Below, piece by piece: positions 1-9,693 of a stretch of 64,000 nt of DNA; position 1 is the first letter of the stretch; each line of letters opens with the position of its first letter. Source of the stretch: Desulfosalsimonas propionicica (GTDB lineage Bacteria; Desulfobacterota; Desulfobacteria; Desulfobacterales; Desulfosalsimonadaceae); NCBI RefSeq assembly GCF_013761005.1, contig NZ_JACDUS010000001.1, positions 186,001 through 250,000 of the forward strand, given 5' to 3'. The position numbers were made by a program, and so were the translations under genes. The notes beneath the pieces are model-generated. The model did not search any database. It saw nothing but the letters and a program-made list of their open reading frames with translations, and had not been told where the DNA came from.

Positions 1-1224
1 TCAGAACGCATCCAGGCCCGGAGAAAAACCCGGCAGCTCGAAGCGCGGCTTCAGCAGGCCCAGAAAATGGAATCCATCGGCACCCTGGCCGGGGGTATCG
101 CCCATGATTTCAACAATGTGCTGTTTCCCATCATCGGATATACGGAACTGGCCCTCCAGGACCTCCCTTCGCAAACCTCGGCTGCTGCAAATCTGGAAAA
201 AGTACTCCAGGCTGCTGACCGGGCCAAGGGGCTGGTGCGCCAGATTCTGGCCTTCAGCCGCCAAAGCACCGAGCAGGACCCGGAACCTGTGCAGGTTGAG
301 CCCATCATCAAGGAAACCCTGAAACTGCTTCGCAACACCATCCCCGCATCCATTGAAATCCACTCAGACATCCCGCAGGATGTAGGTGCTGTGACCATTC
401 ACCCGGCCCAGTTCCACCAGGTGATCATGAACCTTTGCACCAACGCCTATCATGCCATGGAAAACCAGCCAACCGGAAAACTTGAAGTCCATCTCAGGCG
501 GGTACAGGTCACGGCTGAAAACACCGGATTCCATGCCCAGCTTGAAGCCGGCACATATATCTGCATGACCGTAGCCGACACAGGATGCGGCATGTCCGCC
601 GAGGTGATGGAAAAGATTTTCGATCCTTATTTTACCACCAAATCCCAGGACAAAGGCACCGGCCTGGGCCTGTCAGTGAGCTACGGAATCGCCCAAAACG
701 CCGGGGGAATCATTATCACAAACAGTACGCCCGGGAAAGGAAGCCGCTTTCATGTTTACCTGCCCGCAGCCAAAAGCCGCCAGGACCGGCAGCCCGACCC
801 GAAACCCGGCACTTCCCTGCCTGAAGGCAGTGAACGAATTTTGCTGGTCGATGATGAAAAACGGGTTCTTGAAGTCGAACAAATGACCCTGGAAAAACTG
901 GGTTACCAGGTCACTGCATTTTCTGACAGTCCAGAGGCGTTTAATGCCTTTAAAGCCAACCCTGATCGTTTTGACCTGGTCATCACCGACCAGAGCATGC
1001 CGCAGATCAGCGGCATTGAGCTGGCACGGAAAATCCGGCAGATCCGCAGTCATGTCCCGGTTATCCTGTGTTCCGGGTACAGTGAAAAGATCACGCGGGA
1101 AACCACCCTGGAAGACGACATCCAGGCTGTTTTGCTCAAGCCCATCGCCAGGCAGGAAATGGCCGGGGTCATTCGAAAAACTCTTGATTCCATCAAACAA
1201 ATACCTGTAAAAGAACAAAAGTGA
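1..1224 (+). CDS. Hybrid sensor histidine kinase with C-terminal receiver domain (5' partial)
   Basis: The reading frame is open from the first base, so the N-terminal sensor part lies outside the window; 407 residues are visible. The phospho-acceptor His is at visible residue 35 in GGIAHDFNN, followed by an HATPase domain with N-box NLCTNAYHAM, G1 box VADTGCGM and G2 box GTGLGLSVSYG. A receiver domain starts near residue 279 (LLVDDEK) and has its likely phospho-Asp at residue 330 (VITDQSMP). This is the PAS/HisKA/HATPase/REC layout common in Desulfobacterota. It ends 28 bases before an HD-GYP response regulator in the same direction, so the two probably act in one phosphorelay. The signal sensed cannot be told from this part. 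Confidence 0.93.
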   Translation, partial: SERIQARRKTRQLEARLQQAQKMESIGTLAGGIAHDFNNVLFPIIGYTELALQDLPSQTSAAANLEKVLQAADRAKGLVRQILAFSRQSTEQDPEPVQVEPIIKETLKLLRNTIPASIEIHSDIPQDVGAVTIHPAQFHQVIMNLCTNAYHAMENQPTGKLEVHLRRVQVTAENTGFHAQLEAGTYICMTVADTGCGMSAEVMEKIFDPYFTTKSQDKGTGLGLSVSYGIAQNAGGIIITNSTPGKGSRFHVYLPAAKSRQDRQPDPKPGTSLPEGSERILLVDDEKRVLEVEQMTLEKLGYQVTAFSDSPEAFNAFKANPDRFDLVITDQSMPQISGIELARKIRQIRSHVPVILCSGYSEKITRETTLEDDIQAVLLKPIARQEMAGVIRKTLDSIKQIPVKEQK

Positions 1225-1252
1225 CAAAAAAAAGCAGGAAAGCAATAAATTG

Positions 1253-2443
1253 ATGAATCTGCAGAATGTAAAAATACCATCCGAGATCCCCGTACTGGTG
1301 GTCGATGATGAGACGCCCATCACGGAAATGCTTTTTCAGGCCCTGTCCAAGGCCGGCTACACATGCCGCACAGCCGCAAACGGGGAACAGGCCCTTTCAG
1401 TTATGGCTGAAAACCATTTCGATGTTGTGCTCACTGACATCCGCATGCCGGGAATGAACGGAGTGGATCTGCTGAAAAAAATCAAGGCCGCCTATGACAG
1501 CGATGTCATGGTCATGACCGGATTTACCGAGGACTATAATTACGAATCCATTGTCACGGCCGGGGCAAGCGATTTCATCCAGAAGCCCATCAGCTTCAAG
1601 GAGCTGACGATCCGGCTCAAACGCGTGCTGCGTATGCGCTATCTGCTCGTGGAACGGGATCAGATCAATACGGAGCTCCAGAATTCCGTCAAAAAACTGA
1701 AAAAATACTCTGTTGAACTCAAAAATGCCTTAATCGAGGTGGAAGACGCGCATGAGGAACTGCAGTACGCTTACCTGGATACGATCAACCGTCTGGTCAG
1801 TGCAGCGGAATACAAGGACGAGGAAACCGGCGATCATATCGTGCGCATGAGCGGCTACTGCACCCTGATGGCTGAAAAAATCGGCCTTACAGACGAGACC
1901 GTCAAACTCATCCAGTATGCCTCTCCCATGCATGACATCGGCAAGATCGGCATTCCCGACCAGATCCTGCTCAAGCCCGGGCGGCTGACCGCGGATGAAT
2001 TTGAAACCATCAAGACCCATACCACCATCGGGGCCAGCATCCTGGCCGAATCCAGGGCGGATGTGCTGAAAACGGCCCATGAAATCGCGTTGAACCACCA
2101 CGAAAAATGGGACGGCTCAGGCTATCCCAGGGGCCTGAAAAAAGAAGAAATTCCCATCAGCGGGCGCATCGTGGGCATTGCCGATATTTTTGACGCCCTT
2201 ACCTCCAGGCGCCCTTACAAGGACCCCTATCCTCTGGAAGTGGCCGTGGAAATCATCCGGTCAGAACAAGGGGTCAAGCTTGACCCGGACCTGGTGGCGG
2301 TCTTTATCAGCCATATCGACCAGGTGGAACAAATCCGCCGGGAAGTGGGGGAGGTCGAAAACGCCTCCCTGGCCGATTTTGCCTGGAGCGAACGCGACCA
2401 GGCCGTTCACATGGACCGTATCATCGCCCCAAGGCTGAAATAA
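1253..2443 (+). CDS. Two-component response regulator with HD-GYP domain (cyclic-di-GMP phosphodiesterase)
   Basis: This 396-residue protein has an N-terminal receiver domain (VLVVDDE, phospho-Asp in VLTDIRMPG, conserved Lys in FIQKPIS), a helical linker, and a C-terminal HD-GYP domain. That domain carries the metal-binding HDIGKIG motif, the signature HHEKWDGSGYP, and GIADIFDALTSRRPYK. The full set of ligands suggests an active phosphodiesterase that opens c-di-GMP, with activity set by phosphorylation. I chose ATG 1253 rather than the in-frame TTG just before it; AGGAA lies about 13 bases upstream. The gene follows the hybrid kinase by 28 bases and is probably co-transcribed with it. The output is likely a switch in motility or surface attachment. 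Confidence 0.93.
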   Translation: MNLQNVKIPSEIPVLVVDDETPITEMLFQALSKAGYTCRTAANGEQALSVMAENHFDVVLTDIRMPGMNGVDLLKKIKAAYDSDVMVMTGFTEDYNYESIVTAGASDFIQKPISFKELTIRLKRVLRMRYLLVERDQINTELQNSVKKLKKYSVELKNALIEVEDAHEELQYAYLDTINRLVSAAEYKDEETGDHIVRMSGYCTLMAEKIGLTDETVKLIQYASPMHDIGKIGIPDQILLKPGRLTADEFETIKTHTTIGASILAESRADVLKTAHEIALNHHEKWDGSGYPRGLKKEEIPISGRIVGIADIFDALTSRRPYKDPYPLEVAVEIIRSEQGVKLDPDLVAVFISHIDQVEQIRREVGEVENASLADFAWSERDQAVHMDRIIAPRLK

Positions 2444-2467
2444 ACCCCAATGATCCGGCCTTTTGTT

Positions 2468-2684
2468 GATGGCACCGTAAAAAGCGTTTTCCCGCGTCCG
2501 CTGTTTTTACAGGAAGGAAGCCCCGGGGCCGGCGCCGGTTTTTTCGCTCCTGACCGTTTCCGGGTTTCTTCCATCCAGCCCCGGGCAATTTGAAATTTTA
2601 CTCGCTCCGGCATTGGCTGAATTTATCCCGGAAACGCTCAATGTCGCTTCACAAACCGACCCCGCCCCCGGGCTTCCTTGGAAG
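2468..2684. repeat. Composite repeat: family-1 head plus family-2 palindromic element, copy 1
   Basis: The 631-base gap between the HD-GYP gene and yjbQ holds no credible gene, only repeats. It starts with GATGGCACCGTAAAAAG at 2468, identical to the head of the copies at 21853 and 28054. About 200 bases follow (2485-2684) that also occur at 28071-28299, with shared blocks CGCGTCCGCTGTT, GGAAGGAAGCCC, TTTTTTCGCTCCTGACCGTTT, CGCTCAATGTCGCTTCA and CTTCCTTGGAAG. The two halves are imperfect inverted repeats of each other, so the transcript could fold into a long hairpin. Confidence 0.8.
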
Positions 2685-2791
2685 GGTTCTTGCCAAGCCA
2701 GTCAACGGGACCAGACATGAAAACAACGCTTTTTAAGACGTAAATGTGTTGCTTCCGACTCCCTTGGCGTGAAAGTTTGCACACAGCCGGC

Positions 2792-2879
2792 CATGATGCC
2801 GGCCCGGGGGTGGTTTGCGAGTCGCATTGAGCGCGCAAGCGGTCAGCAGGGAGCAAACCGCCACCGGGTCGGCATCATG
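2792..2879. repeat. 27-bp imperfect inverted repeat
   Basis: Arm 2792-2818 (CATGATGCCGGCCCGGGGG then TGGTTTGC) is matched as reverse complement by 2853-2879 with three mismatches. The arms enclose a 34-base spacer. It lies inside the composite repeat region but has no second copy in the window. It also contains the smaller hairpin GCCGGC-CATGAT-GCCGGC at 2786-2803. It may be a further nested element or a structured transcript end; the bases between 2685 and 2937 otherwise show nothing recognisable. Confidence 0.6.
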
Positions 2880-2945
2880 CGAAAATTATAGGACCAGGCA
2901 CGAACAGCAACTTTTTTGATGTTACCTATAAGAAGTCTGATTTCA

Positions 2946-3070
2946 GATGGCGCCGTAAACAGTTCAAGATCAAGGCTTGCGCGATTTTGAAGAATGCAGC
3001 GTACTGATCCGTACGTGAAATTCTGAGAAATCGCGCGTAACGCAGATATTGGGCTTTTTACGGCGCCATC
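2946..3070 (+). repeat. Family-1 palindromic repeat, copy A
   Basis: This is a 125-base copy of the dispersed element also found at 21880, 28310, 30600 and 42434. The ends are inverted repeats (GATGGCGCCGTAAACAGTTC and TTTTTACGGCGCCATC). Internal blocks shared with the others are AGATCAAGGCTTGCG, GAAGAATGCAG, CGTGAAATTCTGA and CGCGTAACGCAGATATT. It ends 4 bases from the stop codon of the minus-strand yjbQ gene, so it could serve as a transcript terminator or mRNA 3' stabiliser there. Confidence 0.9.
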
Positions 3071-3074
3071 TTTG

Positions 3075-3491
3075 TTATTCCCCGATGATTTTAACCAGAA
3101 CCCGTTTTTTGCGGCGCCCGTCAAACTCGCCGTAGAAAATCCGCTCCCATGTACCAAAATCCAGCCGCCCGTCTGTTACGGCCACCACGGCTTCCCGGCC
3201 CATGACCTGGCGTTTCATGTGGGCATCAGCGTTGTCCTCGCCCACATTGTGCCGGTACTGGGACACCGGCTCATGGGGAGCCAGCCGCTCCAGCCACTCG
3301 TCATAGTCCTGGTGCAGCCCGAATTCATCATCATTGATAAATACCGAGGCTGTGATGTGCATGGGATTGACCAGCGCGATGCCTTCTTTGATTCCGCTTT
3401 CAGCCAGGCATTGTTCCACCCGGGGTGTGATATTGATAAAAGCGCGGCGGGTGGGAACATCAAAAACCAATTCCTTGCGATAAGATTTCAT
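3075..3491 (-). CDS. yjbQ: YjbQ/UPF0047 family protein (secondary thiamine-phosphate synthase family)
   Basis: The 138-residue product has the single-domain UPF0047 fold signature: [23 protein letters not shown] and the C-terminal [14 protein letters not shown]. Family members are about 130-140 residues and are annotated as secondary thiamine-phosphate synthases, from complementation of thiE mutants; the physiological role is not settled. I placed the start at ATG 3491 because an AGGAGG motif sits 5 bases before it; an open frame continues upstream without such a signal. It is followed by repeat copy A. The neighbouring upstream gene (AddA-like) ends 23 bases away in the same direction, so it may be the last gene of the DNA-repair operon. 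Confidence 0.88.
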   Translation of the reverse strand: MKSYRKELVFDVPTRRAFINITPRVEQCLAESGIKEGIALVNPMHITASVFINDDEFGLHQDYDEWLERLAPHEPVSQYRHNVGEDNADAHMKRQVMGREAVVAVTDGRLDFGTWERIFYGEFDGRRKKRVLVKIIGE

Positions 3492-3514
3492 TTGGCCTCC
3501 TTGCTCTGTTTGTT

Positions 3515-6500
3515 TTATTCCTGCAAATCCGCCCAATGGCGCCAGGCCGGAATCATGGGGAAATACAGCCCTATGCGCACAAGGCCGCCGGGCGCCATCT
3601 TGCGCATCAAGGCGGCATACCGGGCCATCTGAGCCTGATAGCGCAGCTGTTCGCGGTCCAGAAAGGCCTCGATGCCGCCGCCGCTGTGGGTGCCGGTTTT
3701 ATAGTCAATGATCCATCGTACGCCGCTTTCATCCACAAAGGTGCGGTCAATAATGCTGTGAATGAGTTCCCGGCCGTAAAAACCACTGATCCCGTATTCG
3801 CAGGCACCCCGATGATGGGCCGATAAAATCCATCTTCCGATTTCGTGGGAAATGGCATTGCACAGTGCGGTTTCCGCATGGGTCACGGCTTTGCTGATCT
3901 CTGCCTGCCCCACTCCTTCAAATTCCAGCTGTTTTTGCAAAGCCGGCCGGAGTGCCGCAATTTTCGCAGCGCTCCAGTTTTCCGGATCCTGCTCGCAAAT
4001 TTTTTTCAGCCATCTGTGCACCACAGACCCCACATGGCGCACGGTCATCCCGGCCCAGTCAAATCGGGGCAAAAACGATTCGTCCCCTGAAACATCCGGT
4101 ATCTGCAAATCCGGGAAAACCCCCCGGACTTTCACGGATATGTCCGCAGGCGGGGCAGGGGGGCGCCAGTTGGCGGCCAGCCGGTAAATGCAGGGATGGG
4201 AAGTTTCCCGGTCTTTTACCGGCACATCTGCTGAAGGGGATTTTTTTCGGGCTGCGGCCTGTTCAAATTTTTCAGAAACAGCCGGCCAGAGCACTGCCAG
4301 CAGGGAGCGGGAAGCGGGTCTCATGAGATTTCCCTGCCGGTCGAGAAACGCTGCGGCAAAAATGTGAAGCCGCTTTTTGGCCCGGGTGGCGGCCACATAC
4401 AAAAGCCGGCCGGATTCATGGTTTGTTCTTTGCTGTTCAAGGCCCTGGATATACTGGTAGGTGGGATCCGTGTTCTCTCCAGCCCCGGAAATCGGAGCCA
4501 TCAAAAGCGACTTTTCAAAAGACACGCCTGCGCGCTCCTTCCAGAGCAAAAGGGCCGGATCCTGGCTGCGCGGGGCCTTGTGCAGCCCGGGCAGAACCAC
4601 CGTATCAAACTCCAGGCCCTTGGCCTTGTGAATGGTCATGACCTGCAGCCGGGTGTCCGCGCCCGGGTCAGGCTGGGCAAACAGCTTCATGACCCCCTGT
4701 TCAAAAGCGTCCATATCCGCGAGGGGCTCTGCACCGGCCCGGGCCTCCACGTAATCGAGATACACGTCCACATCCGGCAAATCAGCCGGATCTGCGACAG
4801 CCCGACCGCCCATTGCCGTCCATGCACCTTCCACCCGCTGCCGCAGGCTTTGTCTTGCCCTGCGCTCCACTGCCGCGGCCAGCACCGGCCGGATGCGCTC
4901 GAGCCGGATGCGGCCGTCATTGCTTAAAGCAGCCACCCGGTCCGGATCATGGATGAGTTCCGGGACCGGGGTTTTGAAATCATCGCCGGCAATCGCGTGC
5001 AGATCCAACAGGGTCAACCCGCACCAGGGCGCCCGCAGCACAGACAGCCAGGCAATGCGGTCTGCCGGATGGTTTATTGCCCGGGTCAGAGACACCAGAT
5101 CCCGGATCACCGGCCGGTTGCCCAGGGCATCGATTTCCACTGCGGAAAAACGCAATCCCGCAGCCCGCAGCTCCGGGACAATGGCCTGCAGATGCGGGCG
5201 GCTGCGCACCAGCACGGCAACCGTTCCCCGGCTGTCCTGCTCCAGGGCCTGTTGCACGCAGCAAACCACATCCCTTGCTTCCCGGACATTCACGTCGTCC
5301 TTATTTTCTTTTGCATAAAGACCCGCATGGACAAACACAGCCTCTTCCCGCCCCCCGGATGCCGCTGCAGTAGCGGGCATGTAGGGCACGGCCCCGGAGT
5401 CGGCATCAGCGATTTCCGGCAAGACCTGTGAAAAGGCGGCATTGACCCACCGGACAATGCCGGGCCTGGAACGAAAATTGGTCTCCAGCAGCAGGGGCTC
5501 TAAGGGCAGGTGGGCATCCAGTCCCTGCTCCCAGGCGGTTAAAAACAGCCCCACCTCTGCCTCCCGGAATCCGTAGATGGACTGCATGGGATCGCCCACG
5601 GCAAAAAAGCTTCTGCCGTCGCCCGGGACCCACCCGGCGGTGAGCTGTTGCATGAGGGCAAACTGGCTAATGGAGGTGTCCTGGAACTCGTCCATGAGAA
5701 TGTGGGATATCCGGTAATCCAGAGACAGGGCAAGATCGGTTGGTTCCTGGGCATCGCCCAGGGCGGCCTTGGCCCGGATGGCGATTTCGGAGAAATCCAC
5801 CTGCCCGGTTTGTTCGAAAATGGCCGCCAGATGCCCGGCCGCCCGCTTTAAAATCACAAACAGCGCCTGGAGAAGCCGCCACTGGCCGTCAGTGTAGCCG
5901 GCCGCCGGCAGCCGGCGCACGCCGTCTAGGGTCCCGGCCAGCTCAGGGTCTGTGTCCAGGGCGGCCACAAGGTTTTTAAACTGGCGTTTCTTGCCTTCAA
6001 AAAAGGCCTTTTGCCCGGAATCGCGCACCGAAGACGGGGCCGGAAACCCGGTGCTCTTGTTTACGGTCTTGCGCCACTGGCCGTCTTTGGTCAAAAGCAG
6101 ATGCGCAATGCCCTCCCAAAGAGGCAGATCGCCGCCGTCCGTACCCGGCAGGCCGGAAAGCTCCCGAACCACACAAACAGGGGACTCCGGGTCCACGTGT
6201 TCGAGGTTTTGCGCGGCAAACCCGCACAAATCCGCCAGGTCCATGATACAGAAAACCGGAAACCGGCTCCGGATCTGCTCCAGGGTGTTTTTGATCACAT
6301 CTGCCATGGCCGCCTCCAGCATCTTGCGCAGGCCGTCTGCATCCCGGATATCGGCCACATGGCGCATCCACTGCTCCCGGCGGGGCAGCATCAGGGCAAC
6401 GAGATTTTCCACCAAATCCAGCCGGTTGTCCAGGTGGCGCACCAGGGTCTCCATGGCTGCAGCTTCGGGCCCGGCTGCTTCCAGTTCGGCCACCGTGTTT

Positions 6501-6964
6501 CTGGCAGCCCGGACATAGAGATCCGTCGGGTCATCTGCAATACGGCCCGGCGCACCGAATCCGGAAAGCACCGGCATCTGGCGGGTCAGGCCCGCGCACA
6601 AGGCATCGATGGTCATAATCCGCATCCTGGAAGGATCTTCCCGGATCTTCCAGTTCAAATCCGCGTCCCGCTGGCAGACATCCCGGGCAAGTTCCCATGT
6701 GACGGCCTCGTGCTCCTTTTCGGGCCGGGTCCCGGATTGCGCCCCGTCTATGGCGCCGAGCACCCGGTTGCGCATCTCGGCTGCCGCCTTGCGGGTAAAG
6801 GTGATGGCCAGGATTTCCTCGGGGTGATTGACCCTGCAGAGCAGTTTCAGGTACCGCTGGATGAGCAGCCCGGTTTTGCCCGATCCTGCCGGGGCCTGGA
6901 CAATAAAGGCGGTTTCCGGATCCAGGGCGCGCTGGCGCTGGTGTTTATCGGCAATATCGTTCAT
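3515..6964 (-). CDS. AddA-like UvrD-family helicase-nuclease
   Basis: This 1149-residue protein is the helicase-nuclease subunit of an AddAB/RecBCD-like double-strand-break resection complex. It starts [15 protein letters not shown] and has Walker [16 protein letters not shown] near residue 18, Walker B DEFQDTS in the middle, and later superfamily-1 motifs [17 protein letters not shown] and [17 protein letters not shown]-terminal PD-(D/E)XK nuclease follows with WIIDYKTGT and the QLRYQAQ motif. Start ATG 6964 overlaps the stop of the upstream AddB-like gene as ATGA, which implies translational coupling and fixes the start despite a longer open frame. It pairs with the upstream gene in the TIGR03623-type arrangement rather than classical recBCD. 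Confidence 0.9.
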   Translation of the reverse strand: MNDIADKHQRQRALDPETAFIVQAPAGSGKTGLLIQRYLKLLCRVNHPEEILAITFTRKAAAEMRNRVLGAIDGAQSGTRPEKEHEAVTWELARDVCQRDADLNWKIREDPSRMRIMTIDALCAGLTRQMPVLSGFGAPGRIADDPTDLYVRAARNTVAELEAAGPEAAAMETLVRHLDNRLDLVENLVALMLPRREQWMRHVADIRDADGLRKMLEAAMADVIKNTLEQIRSRFPVFCIMDLADLCGFAAQNLEHVDPESPVCVVRELSGLPGTDGGDLPLWEGIAHLLLTKDGQWRKTVNKSTGFPAPSSVRDSGQKAFFEGKKRQFKNLVAALDTDPELAGTLDGVRRLPAAGYTDGQWRLLQALFVILKRAAGHLAAIFEQTGQVDFSEIAIRAKAALGDAQEPTDLALSLDYRISHILMDEFQDTSISQFALMQQLTAGWVPGDGRSFFAVGDPMQSIYGFREAEVGLFLTAWEQGLDAHLPLEPLLLETNFRSRPGIVRWVNAAFSQVLPEIADADSGAVPYMPATAAASGGREEAVFVHAGLYAKENKDDVNVREARDVVCCVQQALEQDSRGTVAVLVRSRPHLQAIVPELRAAGLRFSAVEIDALGNRPVIRDLVSLTRAINHPADRIAWLSVLRAPWCGLTLLDLHAIAGDDFKTPVPELIHDPDRVAALSNDGRIRLERIRPVLAAAVERRARQSLRQRVEGAWTAMGGRAVADPADLPDVDVYLDYVEARAGAEPLADMDAFEQGVMKLFAQPDPGADTRLQVMTIHKAKGLEFDTVVLPGLHKAPRSQDPALLLWKERAGVSFEKSLLMAPISGAGENTDPTYQYIQGLEQQRTNHESGRLLYVAATRAKKRLHIFAAAFLDRQGNLMRPASRSLLAVLWPAVSEKFEQAAARKKSPSADVPVKDRETSHPCIYRLAANWRPPAPPADISVKVRGVFPDLQIPDVSGDESFLPRFDWAGMTVRHVGSVVHRWLKKICEQDPENWSAAKIAALRPALQKQLEFEGVGQAEISKAVTHAETALCNAISHEIGRWILSAHHRGACEYGISGFYGRELIHSIIDRTFVDESGVRWIIDYKTGTHSGGGIEAFLDREQLRYQAQMARYAALMRKMAPGGLVRIGLYFPMIPAWRHWADLQE

Positions 6965-9693
6965 TGCACACCTTCCGGGCCAGCCTGATTTTCCCGGCCA
7001 GCCTCCAGTATCCGGCAAAGACCCTGCAAATCGCAATACCGGCAGGTTTTGTTCACCGATTGCGGGGATACAGGCGCATGGCCGGAGGCAATTTCTTTGG
7101 CCAGTTCCAAAAGTCCCTGCTCCCAGCCACTTAGCACTTCGGCCATGCTGCCGGCATCCGGCGCCAGTTTGTTGTCGTCTGCCACACAGCCGATGCCGTC
7201 CACAAGGCCCTCTGAGGCGACAATGCCCAAATAGGCGCATTTTGCCTTTTTTACCCGGGCAAAAAGCACCCCGGCCAGTTTTTCACTGCCGATGGCCAGG
7301 CTGTAGAGGGGCAGCTGGGGCTCGGCAATGCGGTCTGTAAACCAGTCATTGGCCGAGGGCGAGCCGGTTTTGTAATCAATGATGATTTGCCGGCCGTCTT
7401 CCAGGCGGTCAATGCGGTCGGCAAACGTTCGGATGGACATATCCCCGACAGACACATGAATCCGGTTTTCCAGGGCGTGGACAAAAAACCGGGTCCGGTT
7501 TTTTTCCTGGTTGATCCACTCGGCCAGCAGGCCGGCCAGCCGGTCGGTCTCCACCCGGCAAAACCCGGGGGTAAAGGTTTCCGGCATGTGCGCGGCCATT
7601 TTGTCAACGGCCCCGGTTACTGCCTCTTGGATGTAGACGGCAAACCGGGCTTCATCCATATCCGCCAGGGTCTGAGAATCTGCAATCCGGCGCCACAGCC
7701 CCTCCAGGGCAGAATGGATCAGATTGCCGCGGTCCCGGGCGTTTAAGCCCGGTGCCGGCATTTCCAGGCCCCGCGCGCCGAGGCGGTACCGGCCGTAGGC
7801 CTGAAACGGGCAGGCGGCCTGGGATCTGAAAATCCCGGTACCCCCGGAGACCTCGGCACCCGCGGGAACCGGGGCGCCGGAGATATCCCAAAATTTTTCC
7901 ATTTCAGCCGGGCCCGCCAGGCTGATCCATGTACCGAATTTGTTCTCGGATTCAAACTCCTGTTGGCCGGCTTCGGGCAGATGGGCGATCAAGGGACTTG
8001 GCAGGCGCGGGCTGTCCCCGTCGCTCTGTGCCCAGGAGCAAACCACCCGGTCTGCCCCGCCCAGCAGCCGGGCGGTTATCTGCCGGGCCCGAACCAGTTC
8101 CCGCTCCGGGCTGCAATGGGGAAGACCCAGGGCGCGGGACACTGCTGAGGGAATAAAGGCATTGGGCCGGGCCAAAGGCGGCCAGGCCTCATGATCCATG
8201 CCCATGATCCACAAATACGCAAACTCCTGACCCGCAGCCTCGAGCAGTCCCAGGATCTGTACGGGCACCTCGGGCTGTTCGGGCGCAAACGGAATCTGAT
8301 GCAGCATGGAAACAAAAATCTGCCGGGCCCGGGCAAAGCTTAGACTCCTGGCTGCCGGATACAGCTTTGCAAACCGCTCCAAAGCCTGCCTGAATGCGGC
8401 CACGGACTGATACTCCGCACTTGTCAGGCTTCGCTGGCCGGGCCAGCCCGCAGCATCCAAAATTTGAACAAAGATTTTTGCCCACTGCTCCGGGACATTG
8501 TTTTCTGCAAGATCCCGGGCCTGCTGCTGCAAACCCTGCAGCAAATCACTCAATACAGGGAGGGCTTCGGAGCCCGCCAGCGAGCGGGCCAGGGATGCCA
8601 CACGAGGGACGGATACCACAAAATCACCCTGTTCCCGAAGGGCGGCATCCACAACGGCCCTGAAATGATATTCGTTCTGGCTCCCTGCCAGAAAGGGACT
8701 TTGCAGGAGCCTGCTCCAGGCGGCCACATCAGCCTTCTGCTCCCGTGCCAGCTCCAGGATTGCGCACGCGGCTGCAGCCGCCGGGTATTGCACGAGCATG
8801 GGAGGCGCTGAAATGTTGAACACCGGATGCTCGACAGGATCGGCAAAACCGGGCACAGACGGGTAAAACACCTGTTCAAAAACGCGCAGCACCCGGCTTC
8901 TTTCTTCAGCCAGATTCATGCACACCACCCCGATGCGCGCGTCCGGATCACTCTCCACCCGGTTTCTGGCCCATATGGCCGCAGCCCGCATTTCGGCGAC
9001 ATCGTCTTCAAATCCCACATGGCAGGCATCTGGGCGTTTTTGGGCCGCAGCCAGTGCCGCCACCCGAATACCGCGGCGAAAGAGGGCCTCAAACAGGTCC
9101 CGGTCCGCAGGGGCGATCTCGTCAAACCCGGCCAGAATCAGGCCGGAAACATTGGTCAACTTCCCCTCATCAGCCGCTTTTGCCAGACAATCCGCCAACC
9201 CGGCGCGATCCATGAACCCGGCGTCTTTGCACAAGTGTTCAAAGCTCCGGGCCCATGTGGCAAAAACCGCCGGATCCGGGGCCTGCCAGTGTTGTCCCTC
9301 GCCCGTGGCAACCTTCCACTGACGGCACAGGGCCCAGGCCTCCTGCACGCGCCGGGCGGTTGCGCGGGTATCGAGAAGCCCGGCGCCGGCCCCGGACTCA
9401 GAGATGATTTTTTCCCAGATCAACTGCTCCTGGAATTCATCCAACAAAAGCCCCGGCAGATCACCGGACTGCTTGTGCCACAAATCTTCTGCCAGATCCG
9501 CATACAAACGGGCCAGCCAGGCCCCGTACGGCAGAATATCGGGACTTTCCCATGCCCGGTCCCCCCGGGCCTGGCGGTAGCTGGCGTATTGCCCGGAAAG
9601 GCTTCTGGCCAGACGGCGGTTGACACATACCAGGACGTCGCCGGCCTGGATCTGCTCAAAACATTGCTCAAGGGAAATTTGCCGGATCTTCAA
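6961..9693 (-). CDS. AddB-like PD-(D/E)XK nuclease, probable DNA repair protein
   Basis: This 910-residue protein matches the family annotated as probable DNA repair protein (TIGR03623 type), the AddB-like partner of the downstream helicase. The C-terminal third carries the nuclease motifs IIIDYKTGSP and PQLPLYSLAI. A likely AddB-type iron-sulfur cluster is made by an upstream Cys in QAACPFQAYGRYR and a C-x2-C-x5-C group in CRYCDLQGLC near the C-terminus. No intact Walker A is seen in the N-terminal inactivated-helicase region. The start is a TTG at 9693 that overlaps the mutY stop as TTGA, and the end overlaps the helicase gene as ATGA, so mutY, this gene and the helicase form one tightly coupled operon. 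Confidence 0.88.
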   Translation of the reverse strand: MKIRQISLEQCFEQIQAGDVLVCVNRRLARSLSGQYASYRQARGDRAWESPDILPYGAWLARLYADLAEDLWHKQSGDLPGLLLDEFQEQLIWEKIISESGAGAGLLDTRATARRVQEAWALCRQWKVATGEGQHWQAPDPAVFATWARSFEHLCKDAGFMDRAGLADCLAKAADEGKLTNVSGLILAGFDEIAPADRDLFEALFRRGIRVAALAAAQKRPDACHVGFEDDVAEMRAAAIWARNRVESDPDARIGVVCMNLAEERSRVLRVFEQVFYPSVPGFADPVEHPVFNISAPPMLVQYPAAAAACAILELAREQKADVAAWSRLLQSPFLAGSQNEYHFRAVVDAALREQGDFVVSVPRVASLARSLAGSEALPVLSDLLQGLQQQARDLAENNVPEQWAKIFVQILDAAGWPGQRSLTSAEYQSVAAFRQALERFAKLYPAARSLSFARARQIFVSMLHQIPFAPEQPEVPVQILGLLEAAGQEFAYLWIMGMDHEAWPPLARPNAFIPSAVSRALGLPHCSPERELVRARQITARLLGGADRVVCSWAQSDGDSPRLPSPLIAHLPEAGQQEFESENKFGTWISLAGPAEMEKFWDISGAPVPAGAEVSGGTGIFRSQAACPFQAYGRYRLGARGLEMPAPGLNARDRGNLIHSALEGLWRRIADSQTLADMDEARFAVYIQEAVTGAVDKMAAHMPETFTPGFCRVETDRLAGLLAEWINQEKNRTRFFVHALENRIHVSVGDMSIRTFADRIDRLEDGRQIIIDYKTGSPSANDWFTDRIAEPQLPLYSLAIGSEKLAGVLFARVKKAKCAYLGIVASEGLVDGIGCVADDNKLAPDAGSMAEVLSGWEQGLLELAKEIASGHAPVSPQSVNKTCRYCDLQGLCRILEAGRENQAGPEGVQ

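Noticed and set aside
2444-3070. A CRISPR array or phage attachment site in the repeat-rich gap
   Set aside because: The repeats are palindromic elements of 125-230 bases, not short direct repeats with equal spacers, and there is no cas, integrase or tRNA end nearby.
6011-6988. Long plus-strand frames opposite the AddA/AddB-like genes
   Set aside because: High-GC codon bias on the minus strand leaves the opposite strand open; the products are low-complexity and without domains.
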